Shown in pieces: positions 1 to 7,037 of a stretch of 31,094 nucleotides of DNA; the stretch's first letter is position 1, and every line of letters begins with the position of its first letter. The position numbers were made by a program, and so were the translations under genes. This stretch comes from SW-4-43-9 sp047617985. Lineage in GTDB: Archaea; Nanohalarchaeota; Nanosalinia; Nanosalinales; Nanosalinaceae. The stretch is from NCBI GenBank assembly GCA_047617985.1, contig JBLGBS010000008.1, positions 1-31,094 on the forward strand. The letters are read 5' to 3'. The notes beneath the pieces were generated by a model. That model was not told the origin of the DNA, ran no database searches, and saw only the letters and a program-made list of their open reading frames with translations.

Positions 1-2
1 TG

Positions 3-86
3 GGCGTCTATGCCATAAACAACCGCTCTACAGCAACCCTATATAAACAGTTTAGACCGTTCATCAGCTATCTTTCAGCTTCTTAA
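3..86 (+). CDS. possible 3' end of an upstream gene (partial)
   Basis: An open frame enters from the left edge and runs 27 codons to a TAA. The peptide has a natural composition and ends in ...PFISYLSAS. It would converge with the RNase P gene rnp2 and overlap its last codons, as other convergent pairs in this window do. Nothing in so short a piece identifies the product, and chance openness cannot be excluded. Confidence 0.3.
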   Translation, partial: GVYAINNRSTATLYKQFRPFISYLSAS

Positions 87-396
87 TGCTGCCGGAAACC
101 TGCTGGACTTCGATAAATCCTTTTTTACCCCCAATTTTATCTACAAGTGTTAAAGCAGTCCTGAAATCTTCTACGCAAGACTTTTCGACTTTTATTACTC
201 CTTTCTGTCTTTCCTTGTCGAACTGATTTTTTATAAGCCAGTGATTGGATTCACCTGTTCGTTTAGAACCTATATAGTTCAAACTTGAATCCCAAACCGC
301 TTCAGATAATTCTCCGAAATTGACAGGTTCTTCTGCGTGAACTTTGAATTTCAGGTACCGTTTTTTCTCCCTGATAGAAGGTGGAATAGGTTTCAT
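64..396 (-). CDS. rnp2: RNase P protein component 2 (Pop5)
   Basis: This is the Pop5/Rnp2 subunit of archaeal RNase P. It pairs with Rpp30 to stabilise the catalytic RNA that trims tRNA 5' leaders. The N-terminus MKPIPPSIREKKRYLKFKV matches the characteristic Pop5 opening, which is Pro-rich, then REKKRYL, then a beta strand. The 110-residue length suits the family. The start codon overlaps the stop of rnp3 by 4 bases (ATGA), so the two partner subunits are probably translationally coupled. No RNase P RNA gene was recognised nearby. The identification rests on recalled family sequence. Confidence 0.88.
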   Translation of the reverse strand: MKPIPPSIREKKRYLKFKVHAEEPVNFGELSEAVWDSSLNYIGSKRTGESNHWLIKNQFDKERQKGVIKVEKSCVEDFRTALTLVDKIGGKKGFIEVQQVSGSIKKLKDS

Positions 397-962
397 TCTG
401 TTTCACCTCTTTCAACTATATTTCTAGGATAATTTGAAATTGCTTTTCTCCCTTCGTATCCTAACGATTCAATTAGTGAGGCCAGATCTCTCGGCGCTCT
501 TAAATCGAATTTTTCCTCCGCTGAACTTGTTATTATGTAAGGTGCGTCGTACTTCTCACACAGCATCAGGTTTCTCTGCCAGTGCCTGAAAATATGGCTT
601 CGAGTCTTGTTTGAAGTAGCCAGCATCTTGAAATCCAGGCCAAGAGCAACTTGGTTTTTCGAGGCCTCCTTAGCCAGCACATGGTTGAAACCGGAGTCCT
701 TCCTCCCTTTCTCCGGATGCAGTAAGACATCTATTCGGGAGTCCTCTACAGCTTTCCTATTCAGTTTTTCATCTCCTCCCTTGAAAGCCAGAACATCGGC
801 TTTTTTCCGGTTCTCACCGATTTTTCGTTTTAGCTCGCCCCAGTTATCAGCTTCCAGAAAAACTGTCTCCAGATTGGGGTTGACGTTCCAGCCCAGATCC
901 TGCATCTTCTCCAATACTTCGTCTGATTTCTCACTGATACAGAGATCGTAGAACCGGGGCAT
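393..962 (-). CDS. rnp3: RNase P protein component 3 (Rpp30)
   Basis: This is the Rpp30/Rnp3 subunit of RNase P, a TIM-barrel-like RNA-binding protein that dimerises with Pop5. The N-terminus MPRFYDLCISEK fits the 'FYDL' opening of Rpp30, and the body carries the KADVLAFKGGDEKLNRKAVED and IDVLLHPEKGRKDSGFNHV strands typical of the fold. At 189 residues it is somewhat short for the family. It is the first gene of a two-gene operon with rnp2. A TATA-like box about 25 bases upstream implies a leaderless transcript. Confidence 0.87.
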   Translation of the reverse strand: MPRFYDLCISEKSDEVLEKMQDLGWNVNPNLETVFLEADNWGELKRKIGENRKKADVLAFKGGDEKLNRKAVEDSRIDVLLHPEKGRKDSGFNHVLAKEASKNQVALGLDFKMLATSNKTRSHIFRHWQRNLMLCEKYDAPYIITSSAEEKFDLRAPRDLASLIESLGYEGRKAISNYPRNIVERGETE

Positions 963-980
963 AATGAGAGGTAGGTGGTT

Positions 981-991
981 AGATTTTAATC
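981..991 (-). promoter_or_regulatory. TATA-like box of the rnp3-rnp2 operon
   Basis: On the minus strand the sequence GATTAAAATCT is centred about 24 bases before the rnp3 ATG. That is the expected distance for a leaderless archaeal transcript. The box is inferred from sequence and spacing only. Confidence 0.5.
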
Positions 992-1010
992 ATTTAGCCT
1001 CTAGAAAAAG

Positions 1011-1898
1011 CTAGATTTTGAGTCCGTAAAGTGCGATTTTTCCTCTACTAATACTGCCTTGATTTGACTGAACTCTTATTCCTTTGTAAGTATTATTTGA
1101 GACTCCATATCCATTTGCATTATTTTTTGTTCCTGCATAAACATTGTTGTCATACTGTATACTTTCTGAATAGTATCCCCATTGATCATTAGAATCTCTT
1201 ATTCCATGAATTGTAATATCTCCTCTAAGTGAGTATAAGTCATTAGAGTTTACGTCAGTCGCTAATATACAGTGCTGGTTATTGGATTCAATATAGGTAT
1301 CTGTTGATGTAGCATTCATGTCCTTTCTCTCAAGCCTGCTATCGACATAATTTTCTGCGTAGCTACCTGAGCTATCTTCTTGGAGCTGGAAATAGAGCTT
1401 GCCTCCTGAAGTGTCGAATCCAAAGCTGAAAATTACCTTGATGGTTGTATAGTCGGGATTTGTCGAGGTATTCCAGCTGATAGAAGGAGAAGAGCCAGTA
1501 AAACTAGTTGTGGAATATATCTCTTCCCAAGGGCCTGTACTAGATTCCAGGGCTGAAGCAGGGACATGTTGCTGACTTGAGTCCCAGATAGTGTTCGAAT
1601 TGTTATCAGTTAAGTCTCCATATAATGATACATTGCCCGAGTTATCCACATCTAGATCCGTCCCGGAGCTGTTTCCCCCGTAGAAAGTTAGTCCGTTGCT
1701 TCGAATGTTTAGTGCTGAGGTCGGAGCGAGCGAGAGTGCTCCTAAACCGAGTGTTCCAGCACCAAGTTTCTTGAGGAACTGCCTTCTGTTCATAGAACTC
1801 TTCTTTCTGCCAGACTGGTCATACTCCCGTTCTTCTTCAAATCTTTCCTCAACTTTCTTTTCTACAAGTTTTTCCAATTCTTCCTCGGATAGCTCCAT
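1011..1898 (-). CDS. Tat-exported surface protein with cytoplasmic leader (paralog 1)
   Basis: A twin-arginine signal (NRRQFLKK at residues 37-44, then a Gly/Leu/Ala core and a P-T-S-A end near residue 62) marks Tat export. About 36 charged residues precede the RR pair, beginning MELSEEELEKLVEKKVEER, a predicted helix that is 18/20 identical to the same stretch of the second Tat protein at 3137-3982. The mature part is Ser, Thr and Asn rich and beta-like, with a motif NTIWDSSQQHVP near residue 102 also seen in the paralog. The C-terminal half resembles fibre or adhesin domains in style, but I recognise no named family. Base composition is more AT-rich than neighbouring core genes. The role is inferred to be a cell-surface protein. 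Confidence 0.75.
   Translation of the reverse strand: MELSEEELEKLVEKKVEERFEEEREYDQSGRKKSSMNRRQFLKKLGAGTLGLGALSLAPTSALNIRSNGLTFYGGNSSGTDLDVDNSGNVSLYGDLTDNNSNTIWDSSQQHVPASALESSTGPWEEIYSTTSFTGSSPSISWNTSTNPDYTTIKVIFSFGFDTSGGKLYFQLQEDSSGSYAENYVDSRLERKDMNATSTDTYIESNNQHCILATDVNSNDLYSLRGDITIHGIRDSNDQWGYYSESIQYDNNVYAGTKNNANGYGVSNNTYKGIRVQSNQGSISRGKIALYGLKI
1852..1876 (-). repeat. 25-base DNA repeat shared by the two Tat genes
   Basis: The stretch encoding the middle of the pre-Tat leader is identical over 25 bases to positions 3936-3960 in the paralog, while the rest of the two genes has diverged. This suggests recent duplication or conversion of the 5' end, or strong constraint on it. Confidence 0.8.
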
Positions 1899-1920
1899 TA
1901 GCTCTAGTTTCTTTTTACTT

Positions 1921-1940
1921 CTGCCTATTTTTATTTCATG
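1921..1940 (-). promoter_or_regulatory. promoter of Tat protein 1
   Basis: The minus strand reads CATGAAATAAAAATAGGCAG, a TATA-like box centred about 34 bases before the ATG. The core ATGAAATAAAAA recurs before the second Tat gene at the same distance, so the two paralogs share promoter sequence as well as leader sequence. Confidence 0.5.
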
Positions 1941-1980
1941 ACTATCATATATCAGACTGAAGGAAGGAATAGCTAGAGTA

Positions 1981-2016
1981 AAAATAGTATGGAAAAAGTA
2001 ATTAGAGAAGAAAAAG
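1981..2016 (-). terminator. T-rich terminator after rpl15e
   Basis: Read on the minus strand, the stretch right after the L15e stop holds three T5 runs separated by short AT or pyrimidine spacers. This is the usual form of an archaeal intrinsic terminator. No strong hairpin was seen. Confidence 0.5.
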
Positions 2017-2017
2017 T

Positions 2018-2593
2018 TTACTTGGTTCGTCCGCCGTTTGCACTCTGGCTTGGCCGGACTTTCTCAGCTCCTGTTCCTTTGTTCTGAAGTCCTCGTGACT
2101 TTCTTCCTGCTGGTGTAAGCCCTCTTTCTGCTCTGTTCTCTTCGTCGCAAATCCAGTTAATATCGTCGTCACTCTCGATCTCTGGGTGCTCTGTGTCTAC
2201 CATGATTACTTCGAACCATTTGTAGTTACCGTCTTCAGCTACCCAGTAACTGTCGAGTACTTCTAGGTTCTCGTACTTGCTGGATGCTCTCTGCTCTGCG
2301 ATCACTCTCTTCGATTTCTTTGAAGAATAACGGTTCTGACCTGATGTCTTCGGTCTCCGTCCGCCGGAAGGTCTCTGCCTTTTTGATCCTCCCTTCCTGA
2401 TCTTTGTCCTTATTACATTGAACCCGTTCTTCGCTTTGTATCCCAGCTGTCTTGCTTTCGGGATTCGAGTAGGGTTCTCTGTCTTGACAAGAGAGTCCTC
2501 CTGTCTCCACTCGACAAGTCTCTCCTGCCAGATTTCATCCAAGTTTTCCTTCGGCTGCTCGTACTGCTCACGAGCGTATTTGTAGTATGACAT
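2018..2593 (-). CDS. rpl15e: 50S ribosomal protein L15e
   Basis: This is ribosomal protein L15e of the archaeal and eukaryotic large subunit, which threads through 23S rRNA. The N-terminus MSYYKYAREQYEQP, the basic middle (GGSKRQRPSGGRRPK) and the segment NLEVLDSYWVAEDGNYKWFEVIMVD are diagnostic, as is the tail LTPAGRKSRGLQNKG. The length of 191 residues is normal. The start is fixed by a Shine-Dalgarno GGAG about 10-15 bases upstream and a TATA box beyond it. It is the most basic protein here, as expected for an rRNA binder, and sits between the two Tat paralogs as an apparent single-gene unit. Confidence 0.96.
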   Translation of the reverse strand: MSYYKYAREQYEQPKENLDEIWQERLVEWRQEDSLVKTENPTRIPKARQLGYKAKNGFNVIRTKIRKGGSKRQRPSGGRRPKTSGQNRYSSKKSKRVIAEQRASSKYENLEVLDSYWVAEDGNYKWFEVIMVDTEHPEIESDDDINWICDEENRAERGLTPAGRKSRGLQNKGTGAEKVRPSQSANGGRTK

Positions 2594-2602
2594 TTTAGTT
2601 CA

Positions 2603-2640
2603 GCTCCTGTAAACAATGGTGTCAGGAAAATATTATAAAA
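2603..2640 (-). promoter_or_regulatory. rpl15e promoter and ribosome-binding site
   Basis: On the minus strand a TATA box TTTTATAATA (2631-2640) is followed by a short leader with AGGAGC (2603-2608) before the ATG. This gene therefore uses a leadered mRNA with a Shine-Dalgarno site, unlike many leaderless neighbours. Confidence 0.6.
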
Positions 2641-2659
2641 GAGGGTATGAGATTAAAGA

Positions 2660-2815
2660 TTATTTCTGGGTTTTTGTCGGTTTGTTGCCGGTTATCATGT
2701 GGTGGAGTATATCTATTTGTTTCTGTAAATCTTCTTTATCTCTAGCTTGTTTGATTTTAGCTTTTCTCTTGCTCGGTTTTTCACCTGTAACTTTCTTAAC
2801 AAATAGCTTTCTCAT
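2660..2815 (-). CDS. small basic protein, 51 residues, unknown
   Basis: An ATG opens a 51-codon frame ending in TAA. The peptide begins MRKLFVKKVTGEKPSKRK and continues with a Lys and Gln rich helix (DKEDLQKQIDILHH). It is strongly basic, unlike most proteins here. It starts 18 bases after the stop of the broken gene that follows Tat protein 2, so it may be the last gene of that operon. Its own ribosome-binding site is weak. A hydrophobic frame on the opposite strand over the same bases looks like its shadow. The function is unknown. Confidence 0.5.
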   Translation of the reverse strand: MRKLFVKKVTGEKPSKRKAKIKQARDKEDLQKQIDILHHMITGNKPTKTQK

Positions 2816-2833
2816 ATTATAATTCAAACCGAG

Positions 2834-3140
2834 CTATTCTAATAGTTCTATCAGTGCTTCTCGTTCAGATATCTCCCCAGCTTCGAGATCTCTCTTAATA
2901 TCATGTTTTGTTCTGGATCTTCAACTATTTTCATCGTAGAAACATCGACGTGTTTGCCTGTTAGTTTATCTGGAATATTTATATCTGTATATACAGGCTC
3001 TGAATCGTTTTTTATAGTTTTACAGCTCTGGTTTGTTATAATTCCTTCTTCTTTTTTTATAGCTGATTTTCAATAGGTACATTGCTGGACATCTTACGGA
3101 GTATATCACCGATTTTTTTGTTGAATACTACTGCTTTCAT
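2834..3140 (-). pseudogene. small gene coupled to Tat protein 2, broken by two frame shifts
   Basis: Its ATG overlaps the stop of Tat protein 2 as ATGA, a strong sign of a real coupled gene. The frame opens MKAVVFNKKIGDILRKMSSN and soon meets a TAA. Adding one A to an A4 run (3067-3070 on the plus strand) restores reading through ...SAIKKEEGIITNQ... and ...VYTDINIPDKLTGKHVDV.... Adding one A to a second A4 run (2906-2909) restores the end ...RDLEAGEISEREALIELLE. The repaired protein has 102 residues. The tail resembles small helical accessory proteins, but I do not recognise the family. Either the gene is decaying or both A runs were under-called in the sequence. Confidence 0.65.
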
Positions 3141-3982
3141 TGTTTTACCCATACGCTCGCACTACCGTCATTTCCACCAGGTTCGTAATAGATATTAAGC
3201 GAGCTATCAAATGATATAGGCGGAAATATGAATTCGTGTCCGATTTCAGCGATACCGCCTTCTGTCGGTGTAAAGCGTGTAGTATTGCCATCTACAGTTA
3301 TATCTATATAAGTTCCGTCGTTATATGTCCTAACACCTTCTATAAATCCCGATATAAGTGTTCCAGAGCCAGAAATATCCACGACAGTTCTTGCATCATA
3401 TTGGTTTGCTGGATAGTCGTCATATCGTGTTATATCTGAGAGGTCATCTTGTTCTGCTGTAACATCGGGGGGAAATGTTGGAGTGTTCCAATAAGCTTTA
3501 GATCCATCAGAATATAGGATTTGGCCATCGGTTCCGGCACTTCCAGAGAACTCTTGGACGCCAATCTCTTTGGATCCGCCATCTTTAATGGCTGATTCAT
3601 CGAATTCTTCAATTAATCCGTCGTCATTAGTATCGGCTTGAAGACTAGTTGTAGGCACATATTGGTTGTTTGTGTTCCAGATTGTTGTTCCTCCGTCGAC
3701 TATATTTTTTCCTTTTACATCGTTTCCTTCTGATAGAACTCCGGAAAGAGTCTGTGTTGATCCTCCGCCGCCACCTAGTGGTGAGAATGTTAATGCGGAA
3801 GTAGCTGAAGAAAGTCCAATTGCTCCAGCACCCAAACCAGCCATCTTCAGGAACTGGCGTCGGCCAATTTTTCCGTCTTTTTCTTTGTTAGAACTGTCTT
3901 GTGTTTCTTTCTCTCTTTGTTTCAGTCTTTCTTCTACTTTCTTTTCTACAAGTTTTTCCAGCTCTTCTTCAGAAATTTCCAT
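3137..3982 (-). CDS. Tat-exported fibre-like surface protein (paralog 2)
   Basis: The protein opens MEISEEELEKLVEKKVEER, almost the same pre-Tat helix as paralog 1, followed by a charged linker and the Tat motif GRRQFLKM at residues 40-47 with a Gly/Ala hydrophobic core to about residue 63. After a poly-Gly stretch comes the shared motif TTIWNTNNQYVP (99-110). A segment GTDGQILYSDGSKAYW (150-165) is in the style of phage tail-fibre and adhesin trimers. The 281-residue protein lacks a C-terminal membrane anchor. It leads an operon with the coupled broken gene and perhaps the 51-residue ORF. A role in attachment is inference only. Confidence 0.75.
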   Translation of the reverse strand: MEISEEELEKLVEKKVEERLKQREKETQDSSNKEKDGKIGRRQFLKMAGLGAGAIGLSSATSALTFSPLGGGGGSTQTLSGVLSEGNDVKGKNIVDGGTTIWNTNNQYVPTTSLQADTNDDGLIEEFDESAIKDGGSKEIGVQEFSGSAGTDGQILYSDGSKAYWNTPTFPPDVTAEQDDLSDITRYDDYPANQYDARTVVDISGSGTLISGFIEGVRTYNDGTYIDITVDGNTTRFTPTEGGIAEIGHEFIFPPISFDSSLNIYYEPGGNDGSASVWVKQ

Positions 3983-4010
3983 GTGGCTTGGTATTTGGTT
4001 GTCTCTTCTC

Positions 4011-4025
4011 GTTTTTATTTCATAT
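4011..4025 (-). promoter_or_regulatory. promoter of Tat protein 2
   Basis: The minus strand reads CATATGAAATAAAAAC, centred about 34 bases before the ATG. It matches the box before Tat paralog 1 in sequence and distance. Confidence 0.5.
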
Positions 4026-4099
4026 GCCGGTTCTGTTTTTCAGGATTTGTGAGGGGAAATACATAAAACTTCGATGTGTTATTACACTTGTGTGATACT

Positions 4100-4480
4100 A
4101 TGCATCCAGCACTAAAGATTCTGGTCGGAGCGTTCATGGTCACCGTTGGAGTTTACTCTTCACTGCGGTTCTGGCCTGAGCTCTTGACCTTGGTTAAAGC
4201 AGGTATTGGCCCTCTACTGGTTCTAGTAGGTGCTTTCATTGTATGGCTTGAAAGCGACGAGCTGAAGATGAGGAGGGAACAGAAATCAAGTTCTTCATCT
4301 GATGGAATGCAGAGACAGTTCACTGAAGCAATCGAATCAGGTAGCGATGAGGAAACTGAAGAACCAGCACAGGAGCAGGCAGAGCCTGTTCAGGAAGAAG
4401 GACATACCTGTCCTGAATGTGGTAAAACTTTCGATACAGAGAGAGGAATGCACATTCACCAGGCACAGAAGCATGAGTAA
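4100..4480 (+). CDS. membrane-anchored C2H2 zinc-finger protein
   Basis: This 126-residue protein has two hydrophobic segments (about residues 4-21 and 35-51), a basic patch (KMRRE), a Ser and Glu rich linker, and a C-terminal classical zinc finger: C104-x2-C107-x12-H120-x4-H125. Positive charge after the second helix places the finger in the cytoplasm. I chose the ATG giving MHPALKIL rather than an upstream non-ATG codon, because a TATA-like stretch near 4058 would then give a short or absent leader. It lies downstream of, and divergent from, Tat protein 2. Similar short membrane proteins with one C2H2 finger occur in halophilic archaea; the role is unknown and may be nucleic acid or protein binding at the membrane. 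Confidence 0.7.
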   Translation: MHPALKILVGAFMVTVGVYSSLRFWPELLTLVKAGIGPLLVLVGAFIVWLESDELKMRREQKSSSSSDGMQRQFTEAIESGSDEETEEPAQEQAEPVQEEGHTCPECGKTFDTERGMHIHQAQKHE

Positions 4481-4496
4481 ACCGCCTGGAACAAAT

Positions 4497-4536
4497 TTAC
4501 TTTTTCTTTCTATTTATCTAGGAGAAAAATTTATTT
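4497..4536. terminator. bidirectional T-rich terminator between zinc-finger gene and lig
   Basis: This gap between two convergent stops is T-rich on the plus strand (ACTTTTTCTTTC) and also on the minus strand (AAATTTTTCTCC), so it can end transcription from both sides. Confidence 0.5.
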
Positions 4537-6213
4537 TTACTGGCTGTCGTACAGGTTTTCAACTTTCTCCAGAGAGTCGGCTTCTTCTTTGTCATCCCGG
4601 AACTGCTTCATCCTCGGGAATCTTAACGCATAACTTGAACTGTAGTTCGGTGACTTCTGGATTTCCTCGTATTCTGCCTCTATAATTACTTCGGACTTCA
4701 CCTTGACATCTCGGCCGTCCTCTTCAACTATCAGCGGTTTCAGTTTCTCAGTTATCTCCTCTAGCTGTTCATCGGTTAAACCGGTTGCCATCCGTCCAAC
4801 CATCTGGTATTCCTGGTTTTTCTCGTCCCAGCAACCGAGTTTCAGGCGGGAGAGCCAGTTGCTCCGTCTCCCTTCACCCCATTTCGCGCCGATGATTGCG
4901 AGATCCAGTGTCTCCATTACAGGCTTCAGCTTCACCATGTAACCGACCCTGTTACCTGGTTTGTATTCTGCGTCAAGCGACTTCATCATTATTCCTTCAT
5001 GTCCTTCTGCAAGACTTTTCTGCTGGAGTTCCTGTACTTCTTCCGGGTCTTCTGTTACTGAGTGGTCAGCCATCCTGATTTTGCGGTTCTCTTCGTTAAC
5101 TATCATTTCCAGTCTCGCCCACCGTTTCTGGTACAGGGTATCTAGCTTTGAACCATCTTCGTAAATCAGGTCAAAAGGTCTAACCTCGACAGGTATTTCT
5201 TTCTTCAGCTTCTGGATATCATATTTTCTTTTGATCCTCTTCGACAGTTTCTGGAAAGGGATGGTGGAGCCGTCTTCCGGGTCATAGGCAACGATTTCAG
5301 TATCTATTATGCATTTCTCCGTCTCCACATTTTCTTTCACAGCATTTTTCACATCCGGAAACTGCTCTGTGACGTCCTCCAGCCTCCGGGTAAAAACCTT
5401 GACCTCATCTCCTTTCTTATGTATCTGAGCTCTCATGCCGTCGTATTTATAGTCGATAGCTGCTGGTTCTCCAACTTCCTCGAACCCTTCTTCTATAGTG
5501 TCGACTTTCTTGGCGAGCATTGAGTTAATCGGCCGGAAGATCTCTATCTCCAGTTTATCCAGTTCCTCGATTCCTTCTTTACATGCTCTGGCGACTTCTT
5601 TGAAGTCGTTGGTCAGGTCGTATCCTTTCTGTATTTTTTCTTTATGCTCTCCGTCGAAGAATGCCTCTGCCAGCGCATCTCTTATTATTCCTTCTCCTAC
5701 TCCCAGGCGCAGGTTTTCCAGGAAGGTTCTGACAATGTATTTTGCCTCTGTGGGATCGGCATCGTTCAGTAGAACCGCTACCTCCCTTTTTTTCTTATCC
5801 ATAGAGACTTTCCCGGTTTCTCCACCGCCTTCACCCATTCTTGCGACTTTTTCCAGTTTCTCGTTCACTCTTTCCACGGTTAGCTCCTGGCTCATAAGGC
5901 TCTGCTGTCCTCCGCCAGATTCCATAAGTTTCTCTGCTGCAGTTCCCAGGTCTCCCTCATCTCGCCAGACATCTTCTATCTCGGAACTGGTTTTTCCGGT
6001 GACTTCCTGAAGAATATCGACAACTGTTTTGCTTGAGATTCCGAGATCAAGGTCTTTCCAGTAAGGGAAGGAACGCCCCATGCACAGTAGTATTACTTCC
6101 TCCAGCTGTTCTTCGTTCTCCGAGAAAAACTTGGCGATCACGGAGGTCATTTCCAGTGTGGACTGGGTTTCCTCCAGCTGTTCGTATACTTCAACGATTT
6201 TGGTGTAATCCAT
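4537..6213 (-). CDS. lig: ATP-dependent DNA ligase
   Basis: This is the archaeal replicative and repair ligase, which joins Okazaki fragments through an enzyme-AMP intermediate. Motif I is DYKYDGMR, with the adenylated lysine at K256. Further motifs include FTRRLEDVT, the acidic IIDTEIVAYDP, EGIMMKSLDAEYKPG and the motif VI-region MVKLKP. The order is the usual N-terminal DNA-binding domain (to about residue 230), the adenylation domain, and the OB domain ending near LRFPRMKQFRDDK. The length of 558 is typical. It diverges from the nitroreductase gene, with a shared TATA palindrome 27 bases upstream, so its mRNA is probably leaderless. Confidence 0.96.
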   Translation of the reverse strand: MDYTKIVEVYEQLEETQSTLEMTSVIAKFFSENEEQLEEVILLCMGRSFPYWKDLDLGISSKTVVDILQEVTGKTSSEIEDVWRDEGDLGTAAEKLMESGGGQQSLMSQELTVERVNEKLEKVARMGEGGGETGKVSMDKKKREVAVLLNDADPTEAKYIVRTFLENLRLGVGEGIIRDALAEAFFDGEHKEKIQKGYDLTNDFKEVARACKEGIEELDKLEIEIFRPINSMLAKKVDTIEEGFEEVGEPAAIDYKYDGMRAQIHKKGDEVKVFTRRLEDVTEQFPDVKNAVKENVETEKCIIDTEIVAYDPEDGSTIPFQKLSKRIKRKYDIQKLKKEIPVEVRPFDLIYEDGSKLDTLYQKRWARLEMIVNEENRKIRMADHSVTEDPEEVQELQQKSLAEGHEGIMMKSLDAEYKPGNRVGYMVKLKPVMETLDLAIIGAKWGEGRRSNWLSRLKLGCWDEKNQEYQMVGRMATGLTDEQLEEITEKLKPLIVEEDGRDVKVKSEVIIEAEYEEIQKSPNYSSSYALRFPRMKQFRDDKEEADSLEKVENLYDSQ

Positions 6214-6236
6214 GTTTCAGGTTTTGGTCATCAAAG

Positions 6237-6244
6237 GTTTAAAC
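6237..6244. promoter_or_regulatory. palindromic TATA element shared by lig and the nitroreductase
   Basis: GTTTAAAC is a perfect 8-base palindrome whose centre lies about 27 bases from the lig ATG on one strand and about 28 from the nitroreductase ATG on the other. Both distances fit leaderless archaeal transcripts. No other AT-rich box of similar quality sits in the gap. Confidence 0.6.
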
Positions 6245-6268
6245 ACTGAGTCCAGAATTATCTGTATA

Positions 6269-6913
6269 ATGTCAGTTTTCGAACTTGTGCAGGATCTGAA
6301 ATCGTTTCGCTCGTGCAAAGATGAAGTAATACCCAGGAAGAAAATGGGTAAAATTCTTGAGGCAGGGAGACAGGCACCTTCCCCGAAAAATGTTCAGAGC
6401 CTGGAGTTCATAGTTGTTGAGGATGAGAAAAAACTGGAGTTTCTGGAAGAGGCAAGTGGAGATAGAAGGGTTTCCGAGGCTCCGACCGCAGTTGTGCTGG
6501 TTGCGGACGTAGATAGAATGTCTCGTCATGTTGGAAACCATTTCGCCCGTGAAGCTTCTAACTCTGAGGCAGCACTCGCAGCACAGAACATGAGGCTTGT
6601 AGCGAAAGAGGAGGGGGTAGGTTCCTGCTGGATCGGTGGTTTTGATGAGGATGTGGTTGCTGAACAGCTTGATGTTCCATCTGGGAAGCAGCCGCTCGGA
6701 ATTCTTCTTTTCGGTTATACTGAGAATGAGGTCGAAAGAGATCCGAAGTTTGGTTTGAACTCAGTCTGTTTCTATGACTCGTACGATAACCAGATTGACA
6801 GCGTGTTTGACGGCGTGGAATGGAAGGGCCTCAGGGAGAACAGGGAGATTTACGGCAAGAAGGCGGGTGGTCTGGTTAGTAAGCTGAGGCGGAAGGTAAG
6901 GAGTATTTTATAA
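6269..6913 (+). CDS. nitroreductase-family FMN oxidoreductase
   Basis: This belongs to the nitroreductase fold, FMN-dependent NAD(P)H oxidoreductases acting on quinones, nitro compounds or flavin-like substrates. Hallmarks are the early helix then RQAPSPKNVQSLEFIVVED (phosphate and FMN contact), EAALAAQNMRLVAKEEGVGSCWIGGF and LGILLFGYTE. I chose MSVFELVQ rather than the earlier ATG that overlaps the lig start, because the TATA element then lies about 28 bases upstream. The protein is 214 residues, with a basic C-terminal tail (KLRRKVRS). The substrate cannot be read from sequence. Downstream lies the trmB-type regulator on the same strand. Confidence 0.85.
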   Translation: MSVFELVQDLKSFRSCKDEVIPRKKMGKILEAGRQAPSPKNVQSLEFIVVEDEKKLEFLEEASGDRRVSEAPTAVVLVADVDRMSRHVGNHFAREASNSEAALAAQNMRLVAKEEGVGSCWIGGFDEDVVAEQLDVPSGKQPLGILLFGYTENEVERDPKFGLNSVCFYDSYDNQIDSVFDGVEWKGLRENREIYGKKAGGLVSKLRRKVRSIL

Positions 6914-6935
6914 ATCTTCACTCCTAATTAATTAT

Positions 6936-7002
6936 TACTCGTTAATGATAAACATTTAGCTTGCGAGTGGTAAAAAAGCCGGATAAGGTTTATAACTACT
7001 CG
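6936..7002 (+). promoter_or_regulatory. trmB promoter with TACTCG half-sites
   Basis: The half-site TACTCG occurs at 6936-6941 and 6997-7002, with an opposite-facing CGAGTG at 6964-6969. The TATA box GTTTATAA (6988-6995) sits between the second and third. Haloarchaeal TrmB binds TACT...GAGTA-type palindromes, so these may be autoregulatory sites. The third lies between the TATA box and the expected start point, where a bound repressor would block initiation. GGTG at about 7024 may serve as ribosome-binding site. Confidence 0.45.
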
Positions 7003-7037
7003 TAAAGAATGGTTTCACAGACACGGTGTAACAAAAA

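Noticed and set aside
2616..2822. Hydrophobic ORF on the plus strand
   Set aside because: It is the antisense shadow of a basic 51-residue ORF and of the rpl15e promoter. It has no promoter of its own.
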